NCBI RefSeq assembly: GCF_002947535.1
Contig: NZ_PUAP01000039.1
Location: 1-39,489, forward strand
Length of the DNA stretch: 39,489 nucleotides
Source: Enterococcus mundtii
Lineage (GTDB): Bacteria > Bacillota > Bacilli > Lactobacillales > Enterococcaceae
Direction of reading: 5' to 3'
The translations under genes were made by a program, and so were the position numbers. The notes under the pieces are model-generated. The model searched no databases, was not told the DNA's origin, and saw only the letters and a list, made by a program, of their open reading frames with translations. Of the stretch, positions 23,581-32,775 are shown in pieces (position 1 is the stretch's first letter; every line of letters starts with the position of its first letter).

Positions 23581-24531
23581 ATGGGTGTTTTACGTGATAA
23601 GAAAGCATTTTTCGTTTTTCTGATGCCTGGCTTGCTGTTCTATCTGCTCTCTGTTTTTTATCCAATCACGGAGTCGCTTCGTTTAAGTTTTATTAAATGG
23701 AACGGCATCACTCCGCAACAATTTGTTGGGTTGGATAATTACAAGCGGCTTTTTCAAGACCCGGTGTTTTATAAAGCATTAATCAATAATTTAATTTATT
23801 TAGTGATTGTTGTCATTATTCAATTGTCGATTGGGTTACTATTTGCGGTACTGTTGACGTACTTGAAAAAACGGGCGAATTTAGTCAAGACGCTCTATTA
23901 TGTTCCATGTATCGTTACGACAGTCGCCATCGCGCAACTCTTCAGAAGTGTTTATTCAACACAGCCAGAAGGCTTGCTGAATCAGATGTTATCGGCAGTA
24001 GGGTTAGGAGGACTGACGACTTCTTGGTTGACGAATTTGAATACGGTGCTAGGTGCCGTCTCGATTCCCGAAGGCTGGCGCTTCATCGGAATGTACATGG
24101 TCATCTTTTATGCAGCCCTCGTCTCATTAGATGAATCGGTGTATGAAGCAGCGAAAATCGATGGTGCTACAGAACTGCAAATCCTCTTCAAAATCAAGAT
24201 TCCCATGATCAAAGACATTCTGCTGCTCACCTTTACGATGTGCTTGACAGGTGCTCTGAGAGGGTTTGATATTCCTTACTTGCTGACAAACGGCGGTCCA
24301 GGGAATGCAAGCGAATTAATGTCCACATATATGTACAAACAGGCCTTTACCAATAACCAGTATGGATATGGGAGCGCCTTGGCCGTCTTTATCATTATAG
24401 AAAGTGTCTTGATCATCTTTATTCTAAGAAAAATATTTGAAAATTACGATGTGAAGGCGCAGAAAAAGGCAGCGAAGCAGGCGCTGGCATTAAGTAAACG
24501 CAAAAATAACAAGGAAGGGCGTGTGGCGTAA
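23581..24531 (+). CDS. ABC sugar permease 1 (MsmF/UgpA-like)
   Basis: 316 residues, six membrane helices predicted, and the conserved EAA loop YEAAKIDGATELQILFKIKI near residues 189-208, which contacts the ATPase. The basic tail (KAQKKAAKQALALSKRKNNK) is cytoplasmic. SD ggagggg before ATG 23581. Its stop overlaps the start of the second permease (taatg at 24529-24533), so the pair is translationally coupled. Confidence 0.95.
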   Translation: MGVLRDKKAFFVFLMPGLLFYLLSVFYPITESLRLSFIKWNGITPQQFVGLDNYKRLFQDPVFYKALINNLIYLVIVVIIQLSIGLLFAVLLTYLKKRANLVKTLYYVPCIVTTVAIAQLFRSVYSTQPEGLLNQMLSAVGLGGLTTSWLTNLNTVLGAVSIPEGWRFIGMYMVIFYAALVSLDESVYEAAKIDGATELQILFKIKIPMIKDILLLTFTMCLTGALRGFDIPYLLTNGGPGNASELMSTYMYKQAFTNNQYGYGSALAVFIIIESVLIIFILRKIFENYDVKAQKKAAKQALALSKRKNNKEGRVA

Positions 24532-25358
24532 TGAAAGAGAAGGCAATAAAGTACTTGTTTATCCTTTTATTGATCGTTTTTTTGATCATACAGATCTACC
24601 CTGTGATCTGGCTGTTCATTGCAAGTTTGAAAGACTCCGTAGAACTATCGACGACGCCATTCTCATTGCCGAAAGCTGTGACATTTGAGAATTATAAAAA
24701 TGTGCTGGGAGACGGTGTCATAGGCGGTTATATGTGGAACAGTTTGAAGATCACCATGATCTCGCTGGTGCTGATCCTCGTATTAAGTGCAACAATCGGC
24801 TTCGCGTTATCAAAATTTCGCTATAAACACAGCAAAAAAATCTATTCATTTTTTATGTTCGGCATCATGGTGCCTGTTCAAATCACACTGATTCCACTGT
24901 TCATTTTTTATAGCAAAATCGGGATCTTAAATACCAGTATGGCGATGGTCCTGCCGCAAGTCGGCTTTGCATTGCCGCTCTCTGTCATGATGTTTGTCAA
25001 TTTTTACAGTTTTGTTCCTGATGAACTGATTGAGGCCGGGATCGTAGACGGCTGTTCACCGTATCGGGTCTTTTTACAAATCGTCGCACCGTTGGCGAGA
25101 AATACGATGATCACGATCGCTTCAATGTACAGTATTTTGATCTGGAACGACTTCATATTTGCCAATACATTTATCAGCGATTCTTCTGCAAAAACCATCA
25201 CCATGGGCTTAAAGGATTACGTGGGCGCGTTTGGAAATGTGGATTGGGGCGCGACCTACGCGGCGATATCGATCGCCATTTTGCCACCAATCTTGATTTA
25301 CTTCTCGCTGAATAAATGGGTGACTTCGGGCGTGACTGCTGGCGCGACGAAAGGATAG
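24531..25358 (+). CDS. ABC sugar permease 2 (MsmG/UgpE-like)
   Basis: 275 residues, six hydrophobic segments, and an EAA-type loop (IEAGIVDGCSPYRVFLQIVA). It forms the heterodimeric channel with the preceding permease. Starts within the stop of permease 1 and ends three bases before the GH32 gene, which uses an SD (aaagga) inside its 3' end. Confidence 0.95.
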   Translation: MKEKAIKYLFILLLIVFLIIQIYPVIWLFIASLKDSVELSTTPFSLPKAVTFENYKNVLGDGVIGGYMWNSLKITMISLVLILVLSATIGFALSKFRYKHSKKIYSFFMFGIMVPVQITLIPLFIFYSKIGILNTSMAMVLPQVGFALPLSVMMFVNFYSFVPDELIEAGIVDGCSPYRVFLQIVAPLARNTMITIASMYSILIWNDFIFANTFISDSSAKTITMGLKDYVGAFGNVDWGATYAAISIAILPPILIYFSLNKWVTSGVTAGATKG

Positions 25359-25361
25359 CTT

Positions 25362-26810
25362 ATGGAGAACAAAGCAAATCAATATATCGAAACCAATAGA
25401 GCGTTGGCCGTGAGAAGCTCTCACCAGCCGATCCTCCACTTCACACCGTCATTAGGATGGATGAATGATCCAAATGGACTGATTTTCTTCAAAGGAGAAT
25501 ATCATCTGTTTTATCAATACCACCCCTACCAAACAAAATGGCATCAAATGTATTGGGGCCACGCGGTAAGCCACGATCTAATCACTTGGCAGGAGCTGCC
25601 GATTGCTTTGGCACCTTCTGAGGTATACGAAGATAGCACGGAAGGCGGGTGCTTTTCGGGAACAGCGATAGAACACGAAGGCACGCTTTATCTATTCTAT
25701 ACAGCCGTAGCGAAAAATGCGGCAGGGCAATTGGTCCAAAAGCAATGCGTCGCAATGAGCGAAGACGGCAGGCTTTTTTCAAAATACGAAAACAACCCCA
25801 TCCTTCAAAACGATTCTCTCGGAAAGGAGAATCCTCATTTTAGAGATCCTAAAGTGTGGCAAAAAGATCATACTTTCTACATGCTTGTCGGTGTTAGTCA
25901 AAATAACGTTGGGAAGTTGGTTCTCTACCGATCAGAGAATCTTTTAGAGTGGACACTGATGGGGGTCGCCTTTGAAGAACCCAATGCGTGGATGCTGGAA
26001 TGTCCAGATTTTTACGAATTAGATGGCAAGGACGTATTGACCTTTTCACCAGTAGGAATAAAAGGTGAATATTCGAGTTATCTGATTGGTCGCCTGGATT
26101 ACGAAAAGGGGCGATTCCAAGTAGAATCGAGAGGCATTCTTGATTATGGCGTTGATTTTTATGCGCCTCAGACCTTTCTAACACCAGAGGGGGAACGGTA
26201 TGTTATCGGCTGGCAAAACGGTTGGGAATGGATGTATGAGTGGAACGGATTTGGTGAATTAACAGAAAATAGCTGGTGTGGTGCGATGAGCATACCAAGA
26301 AAAGTTCTACGAAAAGGCGATCGGCTGCACGCTTTATTACCAAAGGAAATCTCGCAATTGAAAGCGGCAGAGACGGTCATTTATGATACACAAACCGATG
26401 GCTACCAAAAATCCGTTTCCACGATTCAAAAGCCTACGCTCATTGAATTGTCGCTGGAAGCAGGAGAAACACCGATAACGCTGGTGTTTAAGGATAAACG
26501 AACAGGACAGACAGACACGTTCACCATTGAGGAACACCTACTTTACCATTCTGAGGGGAATCCTTTGGGAAGAAAGGATATCACGCTGCCGCTTTCCAGC
26601 AGAAGCAAGACCCTCAAGATTCTGCTAGATCTATATGCTATAGAAGTCTTTGATGAGGACGAAGGAACGGTGTTAAGCGTAAATAGCTTTTTCGAAGGCA
26701 CGCTCGCTCGCGACTTTTCCTTCAGCTGCAGCGAAAAAGGGCGGCTCAAACAGGTGGTAGTAACAGAACTGAACGGAAAACAATTGATCAAGAGATCTGT
26801 GAAGGGATAG
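25362..26810 (+). CDS. GH32 sucrose/fructo-oligosaccharide hydrolase
   Basis: 482 residues, all GH32 motifs present: WMNDPNG with nucleophile Asp36, FRDP (160-163) and ECPD with acid/base Glu213. A C-terminal beta-sandwich follows (DLYAIEVFDEDEGTVLS). There is no signal peptide, so it acts on sugar imported by the ABC system and releases fructose from sucrose or short fructans. It lies between the permease and fructokinase genes, so its product feeds directly into the next step. Could also act on sucrose-6-phosphate, but the absence of a PTS here makes that less likely. Confidence 0.95.
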   Translation: MENKANQYIETNRALAVRSSHQPILHFTPSLGWMNDPNGLIFFKGEYHLFYQYHPYQTKWHQMYWGHAVSHDLITWQELPIALAPSEVYEDSTEGGCFSGTAIEHEGTLYLFYTAVAKNAAGQLVQKQCVAMSEDGRLFSKYENNPILQNDSLGKENPHFRDPKVWQKDHTFYMLVGVSQNNVGKLVLYRSENLLEWTLMGVAFEEPNAWMLECPDFYELDGKDVLTFSPVGIKGEYSSYLIGRLDYEKGRFQVESRGILDYGVDFYAPQTFLTPEGERYVIGWQNGWEWMYEWNGFGELTENSWCGAMSIPRKVLRKGDRLHALLPKEISQLKAAETVIYDTQTDGYQKSVSTIQKPTLIELSLEAGETPITLVFKDKRTGQTDTFTIEEHLLYHSEGNPLGRKDITLPLSSRSKTLKILLDLYAIEVFDEDEGTVLSVNSFFEGTLARDFSFSCSEKGRLKQVVVTELNGKQLIKRSVKG

Positions 26811-26817
26811 ATGAAAA

Positions 26818-27687
26818 ATGTTTGGAAGTATCGAAGCAGGAGGAACGAAATTTGTCTGTGCAGTAGCAACGGATGACTTAGAGATCGTGAAGCGGGACAG
26901 CTTCCCCACCACGAAGCCTGAAGAAACCATGAAAGCTGTCCTCGAATTTTTCTCGCCATATAAAGAAACGCTGAAAGGAATAGGTATCGGTTCATTCGGT
27001 CCCATTGATATTCAGTATGAATCGCCAACTTATGGCTACATCACTTCTACACCAAAATTGGACTGGCAGCAGTTTGACTTTGTGGGAACAGTGAAGAAGG
27101 CTTTTCCTATACCGGTTTCTTGGACCACTGACGTGAACGCGGCCGCTTATGGAGAATCTGTTTTTGGGAATGGAAAGGGACGATCAAGCATCGTTTATTA
27201 TACGATCGGAACCGGCATCGGGGGCGGCGCACTGCAATACGGCCGCTTTATCGAAGGCTTCAGCCATCCAGAAATGGGGCATATGCTGGTGAACCGACAT
27301 TCAGCGGACACATACGAAGGAAATTGTCCGTTCCACAAAAATTGCTTAGAGGGCATGGCCTCTGGTCCAGCGATCGAAAAGCGAGCTGGGAAAAAGGGGC
27401 AGGATTTGAGTGAAAAAGATGTGCAATGGGAGCTGGAAGCCTATTACCTTGCGCAATGTGCCTACAATACGACACTAATGCTTTCACCTGATGTCATTAT
27501 TTTTGGTGGAGGTGTCATGAAGCAACGCCAAGTGTTAGAGAAAATGAAGTCAGCCTTCAAAGAACTGTTGAAGGATTACGTGGAGGTACCAGAACTAGAT
27601 CAATACCTTGTGCTTCCGAAATTAGGAGACAACGCGGGAACATACGGGTGTCTGGCATTAGCAAAAGAGCAGCAGCTGCATTCTTGA
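26818..27687 (+). CDS. scrK: ROK-family fructokinase
   Basis: 289 residues. N-terminal GSIEAGGTKFVCAVA phosphate-binding loop, WTTDVNAAAYGES with the ROK catalytic Asp region, GTGIGGGA, and the zinc site with His and three Cys-type ligands in the span around GNCPFHKNCLEGMASGPAIE. This resembles bacterial ScrK-type fructokinases. It phosphorylates fructose released by the two GH32 enzymes. SD gaaggga precedes ATG 26818 by about 11 bases. It is followed by the ATPase gene after 24 bases. Confidence 0.9.
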   Translation: MFGSIEAGGTKFVCAVATDDLEIVKRDSFPTTKPEETMKAVLEFFSPYKETLKGIGIGSFGPIDIQYESPTYGYITSTPKLDWQQFDFVGTVKKAFPIPVSWTTDVNAAAYGESVFGNGKGRSSIVYYTIGTGIGGGALQYGRFIEGFSHPEMGHMLVNRHSADTYEGNCPFHKNCLEGMASGPAIEKRAGKKGQDLSEKDVQWELEAYYLAQCAYNTTLMLSPDVIIFGGGVMKQRQVLEKMKSAFKELLKDYVEVPELDQYLVLPKLGDNAGTYGCLALAKEQQLHS

Positions 27688-27711
27688 TAGGAAAGAAATG
27701 GGTGAACACAT

Positions 27712-28821
27712 ATGACAGAACTAAGTTTAAAACATATTCATAAGAAATACGACAATGCAGAAACGTATTCAGTGACTGATTTTGATTTAGAGATCAAGGA
27801 CAAAGAATTTATTGTATTTGTTGGTCCATCAGGTTGCGGGAAATCCACAACCTTGCGCATGATCGCCGGGTTAGAAGATATCTCGGAGGGAGATTTTACG
27901 ATTGATGGTCAGCGGATGAATGATGTAGCTCCCAAAGACCGAGACATCGCCATGGTTTTTCAGAATTATGCGCTTTACCCCCATATGACCGTTTTTGATA
28001 ACATGCCGTTTGGCTTAAAGCTTCGTAAATACGATAAAAGTGAAACCGCGAAACGAGTCGAAAACGCTGCCGAAATATTAGGTCTTTCAGACTATTTGTA
28101 TCGAAAACCAGCGGCGCTATCCGGTGGACAAAGACAGCGTGTTGCTCTTGGAAGAGCGATTGTACGTGACGCACGAGTATTTTTGATGGATGAGCCATTG
28201 TCGAATTTGGATGTTAAGTTGAGAGTCTCGATGCGTGCCGAGATCGCCAAATTGCATCAACGGTTAGAGACGACAACGATTTACGTGACCCATGACCAGA
28301 CCGAAGCAATGACCATGGCCGACCGGATCGTCATCATGAAAGACGGCGTGATCCAGCAAGTCGGTTCACCGCAAGAAGTCTATAACACGCCCGTGAATAT
28401 TTTCGTGGCAGGCTTTATTGGTTCGCCAGCAATGAACTTCTTTCACGTAACATTGAAAGATGGGGTGCTGACGAATCATCATGGATTAAAGTTGCGGATA
28501 CCTGATGGGAAGAATAAAGTATTAAAAGAAAAAGGCTATGAAGGAAAAGAAGTGATATTTGGGATTCGTCCAGAAGACATCCATGGCGAGCAAATTGCTC
28601 TTGATGCCGCACCTCAATCAACAGTCCGTGCTCAAGTAGTTGTTTCAGAATTATTAGGAGCAGAAACAATGCTTTATTCTGTTATCGGTGATACTGAATT
28701 CGTTGCCAAAGTGGATGCGAGAAACTTCCATGAACCGGGATCCTCTGTAGATTTGGCATTTGATTTGAATAAAGGGAATTTTTTCGATAAAGAAACAGAG
28801 TTAGTTATAAAATTACCTTAA
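27712..28821 (+). CDS. ABC transporter ATPase (MsmK/UgpC-like)
   Basis: 369 residues. Walker A GPSGCGKST (38-46), Q-loop FQNYALYP, signature LSGGQ (136-140), Walker B VFLMDEP (156-162) and switch His194 are complete. The C-terminal 120 residues form the OB-fold TOBE-like regulatory domain common to sugar importers. It powers the permease pair at 23581-25358. Some genomes use one shared MsmK for several importers; here the system has its own. SD gaaagaaatgg lies before ATG 27712. A terminator follows at 28865. Confidence 0.95.
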   Translation: MTELSLKHIHKKYDNAETYSVTDFDLEIKDKEFIVFVGPSGCGKSTTLRMIAGLEDISEGDFTIDGQRMNDVAPKDRDIAMVFQNYALYPHMTVFDNMPFGLKLRKYDKSETAKRVENAAEILGLSDYLYRKPAALSGGQRQRVALGRAIVRDARVFLMDEPLSNLDVKLRVSMRAEIAKLHQRLETTTIYVTHDQTEAMTMADRIVIMKDGVIQQVGSPQEVYNTPVNIFVAGFIGSPAMNFFHVTLKDGVLTNHHGLKLRIPDGKNKVLKEKGYEGKEVIFGIRPEDIHGEQIALDAAPQSTVRAQVVVSELLGAETMLYSVIGDTEFVAKVDARNFHEPGSSVDLAFDLNKGNFFDKETELVIKLP

Positions 28822-28864
28822 TAGGGGTACAAGGAACATAGAAACGAAAATGCACGACAGAAAA

Positions 28865-28908
28865 GCGAATGAATGTAGTATGAAATCTACAAATCATTCG
28901 CCTTCTTT
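28865..28908. terminator. Terminator of the FOS operon
   Basis: gcgaatga (28865-28872) pairs with tcattcgc (28894-28901), with an inner atgtag/ctacaa pairing and a T-rich tail. Confidence 0.75.
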
Positions 28909-28914
28909 ATTATA

Positions 28915-29448
28915 TATATGGTTGGTTGAGAGAGTCCATTTTCTTTGGCAATCTCTGTAACTGGAACTCCTTGCTTTAACATGTCTACCACCGATTTATT
29001 AACTAATCGCCTTTGCGGATCTTTTCACACTCATTTTGTACAATATAACTCAGTAGTGATAAAAACATGTCAAACATAGCTGTGTCCAGGAGTTCATTTC
29101 CAGTGTTGAAATCCAAAAACTGTGCGACCAGTATTTTTAATGCTACTTTAAAAGCAACTGTATTTTTTACGTCTTCATAATCTCTGCCTAAACGGTTCAA
29201 TGATGCAACGATGACACAATCACCTTTGCGAATATAAGTTAGTATTTTTGAAACTCAGGTCGCTGGGTATCTTTACCGCAGGCTTTTTCTTGGAATAATT
29301 TCTCAATATGAAACTGAGAACAATTTCCCTGACCATTTTCCAAAGAAACGATTTTATGGACCAAATAAAAATGTTGGTTTTTCTGGCGACGATGATAGGC
29401 CAAGCGAGTAAGAGCGAAAGTGACACAATCAGATTCTGTCACATTCAT
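28915..29448 (-). pseudogene. Decayed serine recombinase
   Basis: Leftward segments match a resolvase/invertase in order: EKACGKDTQRPEFQK, a one-base frameshift, then RKGDCVIVASLNRLGRDYED, FLDFNTGNELLDTAMFDMF and LLSYIVQNECEKIRKGD, a second frameshift with TAG (29002-29005 region), then the helix-turn-helix DMLKQGVPVTEIAKENGLSQ (about 28915-28990). The N-terminal YARVS region with the active Ser is missing or replaced (about 29290-29448). Non-functional. It is the third serine recombinase trace in the window and lies at the right edge of the FOS locus. Confidence 0.8.
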
Positions 29449-29580
29449 TAAAATCGCTCTATCCTTAGAGGCTCTAAGAGGAAATCACTTTTCTTTTAGG
29501 GCCTTTTTTCTATAGCTTGTTTAAATGTGACTTATTATCTGTTATAATCATATTAAGTAACATTTGAGAGGGGACTAAAA

Positions 29581-30180
29581 ATGAAGAGCGTGGAACCGAT
29601 TCGTGACAAAAAAAAGATCGATGCCATGAAAGCAATTTTGGCTTCCGGCAAATATGGGCAACGAAATTTGGTGCTTTTTTCAATCGGGATCAATACAGCC
29701 TATCGAATCTCCGATTTAAGGCAGTTGAAATTAAGTGATGTGTTAGAAATTTCTCGTGGGCGGGTGATTGTCAAAGAGCGTCTGGCCATGAAGGAACAAA
29801 AAACGGCCAAACATAATTCGGTCTTCATTTCGAACAAATTACGAAAAGTGATTCTCGACTATATTCAATCCGAATTTCCTGAGCAGCTGCACGCACAAGA
29901 CTTCAGCAAGTATTTGTTTCCAAGTCGAAAAGGAGCAGATACGCCTTTGACCCGACAAAGCCTTTGGCGGATCATTCATGAAGCAGGAACGGCGGTTGGG
30001 TTGAAAGAAATTGGTCCCCATTCGATGCGTAAGACCTTTGGCTATTTTTTGTACAAGCAAGGAACCAAAACAGAGATCATTCAGTCGCTGCTAAACCATT
30101 CTTCACAACGGGAGACCTTACGCTATATTGGGATCACCCAGGAAGACAAAGATACCGCAGTAAAGAGTTTGGATCTATGA
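29581..30180 (+). CDS. Small tyrosine recombinase (XerC/integrase-like)
   Basis: 199 residues, catalytic domain only. Active-site residues Arg42 (AYRISDLR), His147 and Arg150 (HSMRKTFGY), His173 (LNHSS) and Tyr182 (LRYIGI) are all present. It lacks the N-terminal core-binding domain of full integrases, as do several plasmid and conjugative-element recombinases. SD gaggggac and an extended -10 (TGTTATAAT, near 29548-29556) precede it. It could resolve plasmid multimers or mediate integration. The second Fic gene starts 48 bases downstream. Confidence 0.9.
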   Translation: MKSVEPIRDKKKIDAMKAILASGKYGQRNLVLFSIGINTAYRISDLRQLKLSDVLEISRGRVIVKERLAMKEQKTAKHNSVFISNKLRKVILDYIQSEFPEQLHAQDFSKYLFPSRKGADTPLTRQSLWRIIHEAGTAVGLKEIGPHSMRKTFGYFLYKQGTKTEIIQSLLNHSSQRETLRYIGITQEDKDTAVKSLDL

Positions 30181-30228
30181 CAGAATAACGCCCTATATAA
30201 TAGAAGGAAAAATTCAAGAGGTGAGAAA

Positions 30229-30924
30229 ATGAACGAAGAAAAGCAGCCTACATTTCCTGATAAATACCACTTATCTCGCAAAGAATCGGTGTATTTATTG
30301 AAGAAAAACATTGTGGAACTGGTGTATAATGCGGGAAAATTTGAAGGATTGAATACAACGCTATTACAAACAGAAGAGATTATTAAGTATAATCGGGCCA
30401 ATAACGTGACTGTAGATGATGTCCTGACCGTCGTTAACTTAAAAAGAGGCTTTGAAATGCTTTTAAACGACGTACAGGAGCCCCTGTTCGAGACAAGTAA
30501 GCGGATTAATCGGATCGTTGCAGCGGAAGATGCCCTTTTTCCTGGTGAAATACGAACCGGCGGAGTAGAAGTATCGACTATTCAGGGAAGGTATGTGCCA
30601 CCCATGTTAACTGAAGATGAGGTGAAAAATCAATATGATAAGATACTGAATCAAGAGATATCTGATACGGAAAAAGCGTTAAGACTATTTCTATTTATAT
30701 CAAAAAATCAAATATTTTGGGATGGTAATAAAAGAACAGCGTTATTAACTGCTAATCAGATTATGTTTAGCCAAGGTTTGGGATTGTTATCCGTTCCTGA
30801 AAGTGTATTTGCAAAATTTAATGAACTTCTATCTATGTATTATAATAGCAACCAATCTAGTGATGAATTAAAAATTTTATCATTTATACATGAAGGATGT
30901 ATTTATGGTATTCGTTATTTATAG
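30229..30924 (+). CDS. Fic-domain protein with Gln in place of the catalytic His
   Basis: 231 residues. The Fic core reads QIFWDGNKRTALL (161-173), matching HxFxDGNKR except that the catalytic His position is Gln161. The N-terminal helix contains KFEGLN (residues 37-42), like the class II inhibitory E-G segment, but the Ser/Thr expected four residues before Glu39 is Ala. The substitution suggests loss of standard AMPylation or a different chemistry; several Lactobacillales Fic proteins may share it, which I cannot check here. SD gaggtg before ATG 30229. It follows the tyrosine recombinase and precedes the 125-residue gene by 55 bases, so the three may be one cassette. Confidence 0.8.
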   Translation: MNEEKQPTFPDKYHLSRKESVYLLKKNIVELVYNAGKFEGLNTTLLQTEEIIKYNRANNVTVDDVLTVVNLKRGFEMLLNDVQEPLFETSKRINRIVAAEDALFPGEIRTGGVEVSTIQGRYVPPMLTEDEVKNQYDKILNQEISDTEKALRLFLFISKNQIFWDGNKRTALLTANQIMFSQGLGLLSVPESVFAKFNELLSMYYNSNQSSDELKILSFIHEGCIYGIRYL

Positions 30925-30979
30925 TAAACAATGGAATAGTTACTGAATTACAATAAGCCAATAAAAAGGAGAGTATGTA

Positions 30980-31357
30980 ATGTCATTAATGTCAATAAAT
31001 TATTTTGGATATGCTGTATATAATGTAACTGTGGAAGAATCAATAGTAAACTTGTTACGATTTGAGATATCAAAAATGGATGAGAATGCCACTACTACAA
31101 TTAATATAGATCCTAAATATAATAATTTAATATCGTTTGAAGTAACTGTTGAATCTAGAAACCCTGAGGATGAATATGATAAAATCGTTGATATTATATC
31201 TGCAACCAATGCTATCATTATACATTTAGGTAGTGTAGAAGAAAGTTATTCTACTGGTGAACGATGTTACATGGGAATTCAGACTCTGACACCAGCTAAT
31301 GATTTGAATGATTATATCGTAACTTGTATTGACGACTTTTTTTCTGAATACCAGTAA
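30980..31357 (+). CDS. Unknown 125-residue protein following the second Fic gene
   Basis: Acidic, mixed alpha/beta (INIDPKYNNLISFEVTVESR, later IHLGSVEESYSTGERCYMGI), without membrane helices or known motifs. SD aaggaga before ATG 30980. Its position just downstream of the Fic gene makes it a candidate partner or antitoxin, but no family supports this. The AT-rich codon use resembles the 3' half of the Fic gene. Confidence 0.6.
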   Translation: MSLMSINYFGYAVYNVTVEESIVNLLRFEISKMDENATTTINIDPKYNNLISFEVTVESRNPEDEYDKIVDIISATNAIIIHLGSVEESYSTGERCYMGIQTLTPANDLNDYIVTCIDDFFSEYQ

Positions 31358-31504
31358 ATTAAAGAAACGAATTTCATGTTATAGCATAACGTTTAAAATG
31401 GGTAAAAAAATTAGGCACTAATTTGTATGAACTAAGAATTATTTGAAAAGCAACAATGCCAGGTATGCTGATTTTCTTTCTTTGGATCAATCAATCATAC
31501 AAGA

Positions 31505-32455
31505 TCAACTTAAGCTAGACAAAGTAGATTCGTCTAGGTAACTCAAAAACACTTCTAGTGGCGTCTGGTAATCTAAGGATTTCCGCGGAATCTTGTTTCG
31601 CTTGTTCGCAACTGAAGAGATAAAGGCTTGGTCCACTTGATTGAAGTCCATTTCTTTCGGCAACCCGTCTTTTTGCAGCAAGCCATTGGAGTTCTCATTC
31701 AGTGCCCGCTGTGAAGGCGTTCCGGGATCGGCGAAATAGATTGTGATGTCATGTTGGTCACATAACGCTTTCCAATTAGAGAATTCTTTTCCACAATCAA
31801 ACGTAATGGATTTGAATAAATGCCTGGGGATCGCTTCAAACCACTTGTTCATCGTATGCTCGATGTCACTTGCCTTCCGCCCATCGGGCTTCAAGGTGAT
31901 GGAGAGGCGTTCGACCAATGTAATGACGGCACTCTTGTGGTGAACGCCCACAATGGTATCGCCTTCGATATGGCCAAATTCTTCCTTGAATGCCGGATAA
32001 TCGGTCTCCCTTTCAGCGATATTCCGCTTGAAGGCCTGTTTTCCCCGACGTTCCTGATGGCCGTTTGGTTTTCTGTTTTCCTTCACGGGCAAGGTTGTTT
32101 CATCAAACATCTTTTCCTTGAAGCGACGATAAAGCGTCCGCATGGAACAAGCAATCGGCATTTCTTTCCGACCGATGATGACATCGGGCGTCCATCCCTG
32201 TACGACTTTTTCAGTTATGTAGACCTGTTGTTCCTCGGGCAGGACAACCTTGCGCCTTCCGCAACGCTGCTTGTTTTACTTGTATTGTTGGTAATATTCC
32301 AAGGCCGTATGGCCTTCTTTCAAAAAGTTGATGACATTGTAAATCGTCATTCTGGAACGTTTTAACCGGCCGGATATTGTCGTAACTGCGATGTTTTGAT
32401 GGTAATAAGCTTCTATCATCACCAGTTCATCCGTGTTAAGATGGGTGTAGGTCAT
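31505..32455 (-). pseudogene. IS30-family transposase with one in-frame stop
   Basis: Read leftward from ATG 32455 the 316-residue frame is MTYTHLNTDELVMIEAYYHQ, an HTH (RLKRSRMTIYNVI), then LEYYQQYK followed by TAA near 32282, then NKQRCGRRKVVLPEE and the full DDE catalytic region: GHIEGDTIVG, FDCGKEFSNW and ENSNGLLQKDGLPK. The single stop separates the N-terminal DNA-binding part from the catalytic part (from ATG 32161). Length otherwise fits IS30-family transposases. The last codons run past the terminal repeat at 31510, so the stop codon (31505-31507) seems to be supplied by flanking DNA. Confidence 0.85.
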
Positions 32456-32535
32456 TCGTGATCACTCCTATGTATTCTTTGGCGGAATTACATTTTGAGT
32501 GTACCACGAATGGCTTATTTATTTGTCTAGCTTAA
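31510..32535 (-). mobile_element. IS30-family insertion sequence, inactive
   Basis: Terminal inverted repeats ttaagctagacaaa (from 31510) and tttgtctagcttaa (32522-32535) bound about 1.03 kb around the interrupted transposase. Target duplications are not clear. It lies just upstream of the restriction-modification operon. The gene-free stretch 32456-32775 contains the right end of this element and the hsd promoter only. Confidence 0.75.
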
Positions 32536-32722
32536 TTTTACAATCGACGATGGAAAAAATCATATGTAATTGTTTCATATGTATCTGAATGGTTCTAAAG
32601 ATAACTATGTAGAAATATAAACAAATTAACGATCTAGTTTAAGTTATGTCAAGCAACGTTAGTCTCCTCTCACGTGGTTTATTAGCAAGAATAAGTTTTT
32701 TTCTTTTTCTAAAAATGAGTAT

Positions 32723-32730
32723 GCTAAAAT
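32723..32730 (+). promoter_or_regulatory. Likely hsd operon promoter (extended -10)
   Basis: tgc then taaaat (32725-32730) forms an extended -10 about 45 bases before the hsdM start. The -35 is poor. Confidence 0.45.
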
Positions 32731-32775
32731 AAGAGGGTATATAGCAATTTAAATAAGAGATAGGAGTGTATCTTT

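Noticed and set aside
31820-32365. 181-codon rightward frame
   Set aside because: Antisense shadow of the IS30-family transposase, whose DDE motifs are clear on the minus strand.
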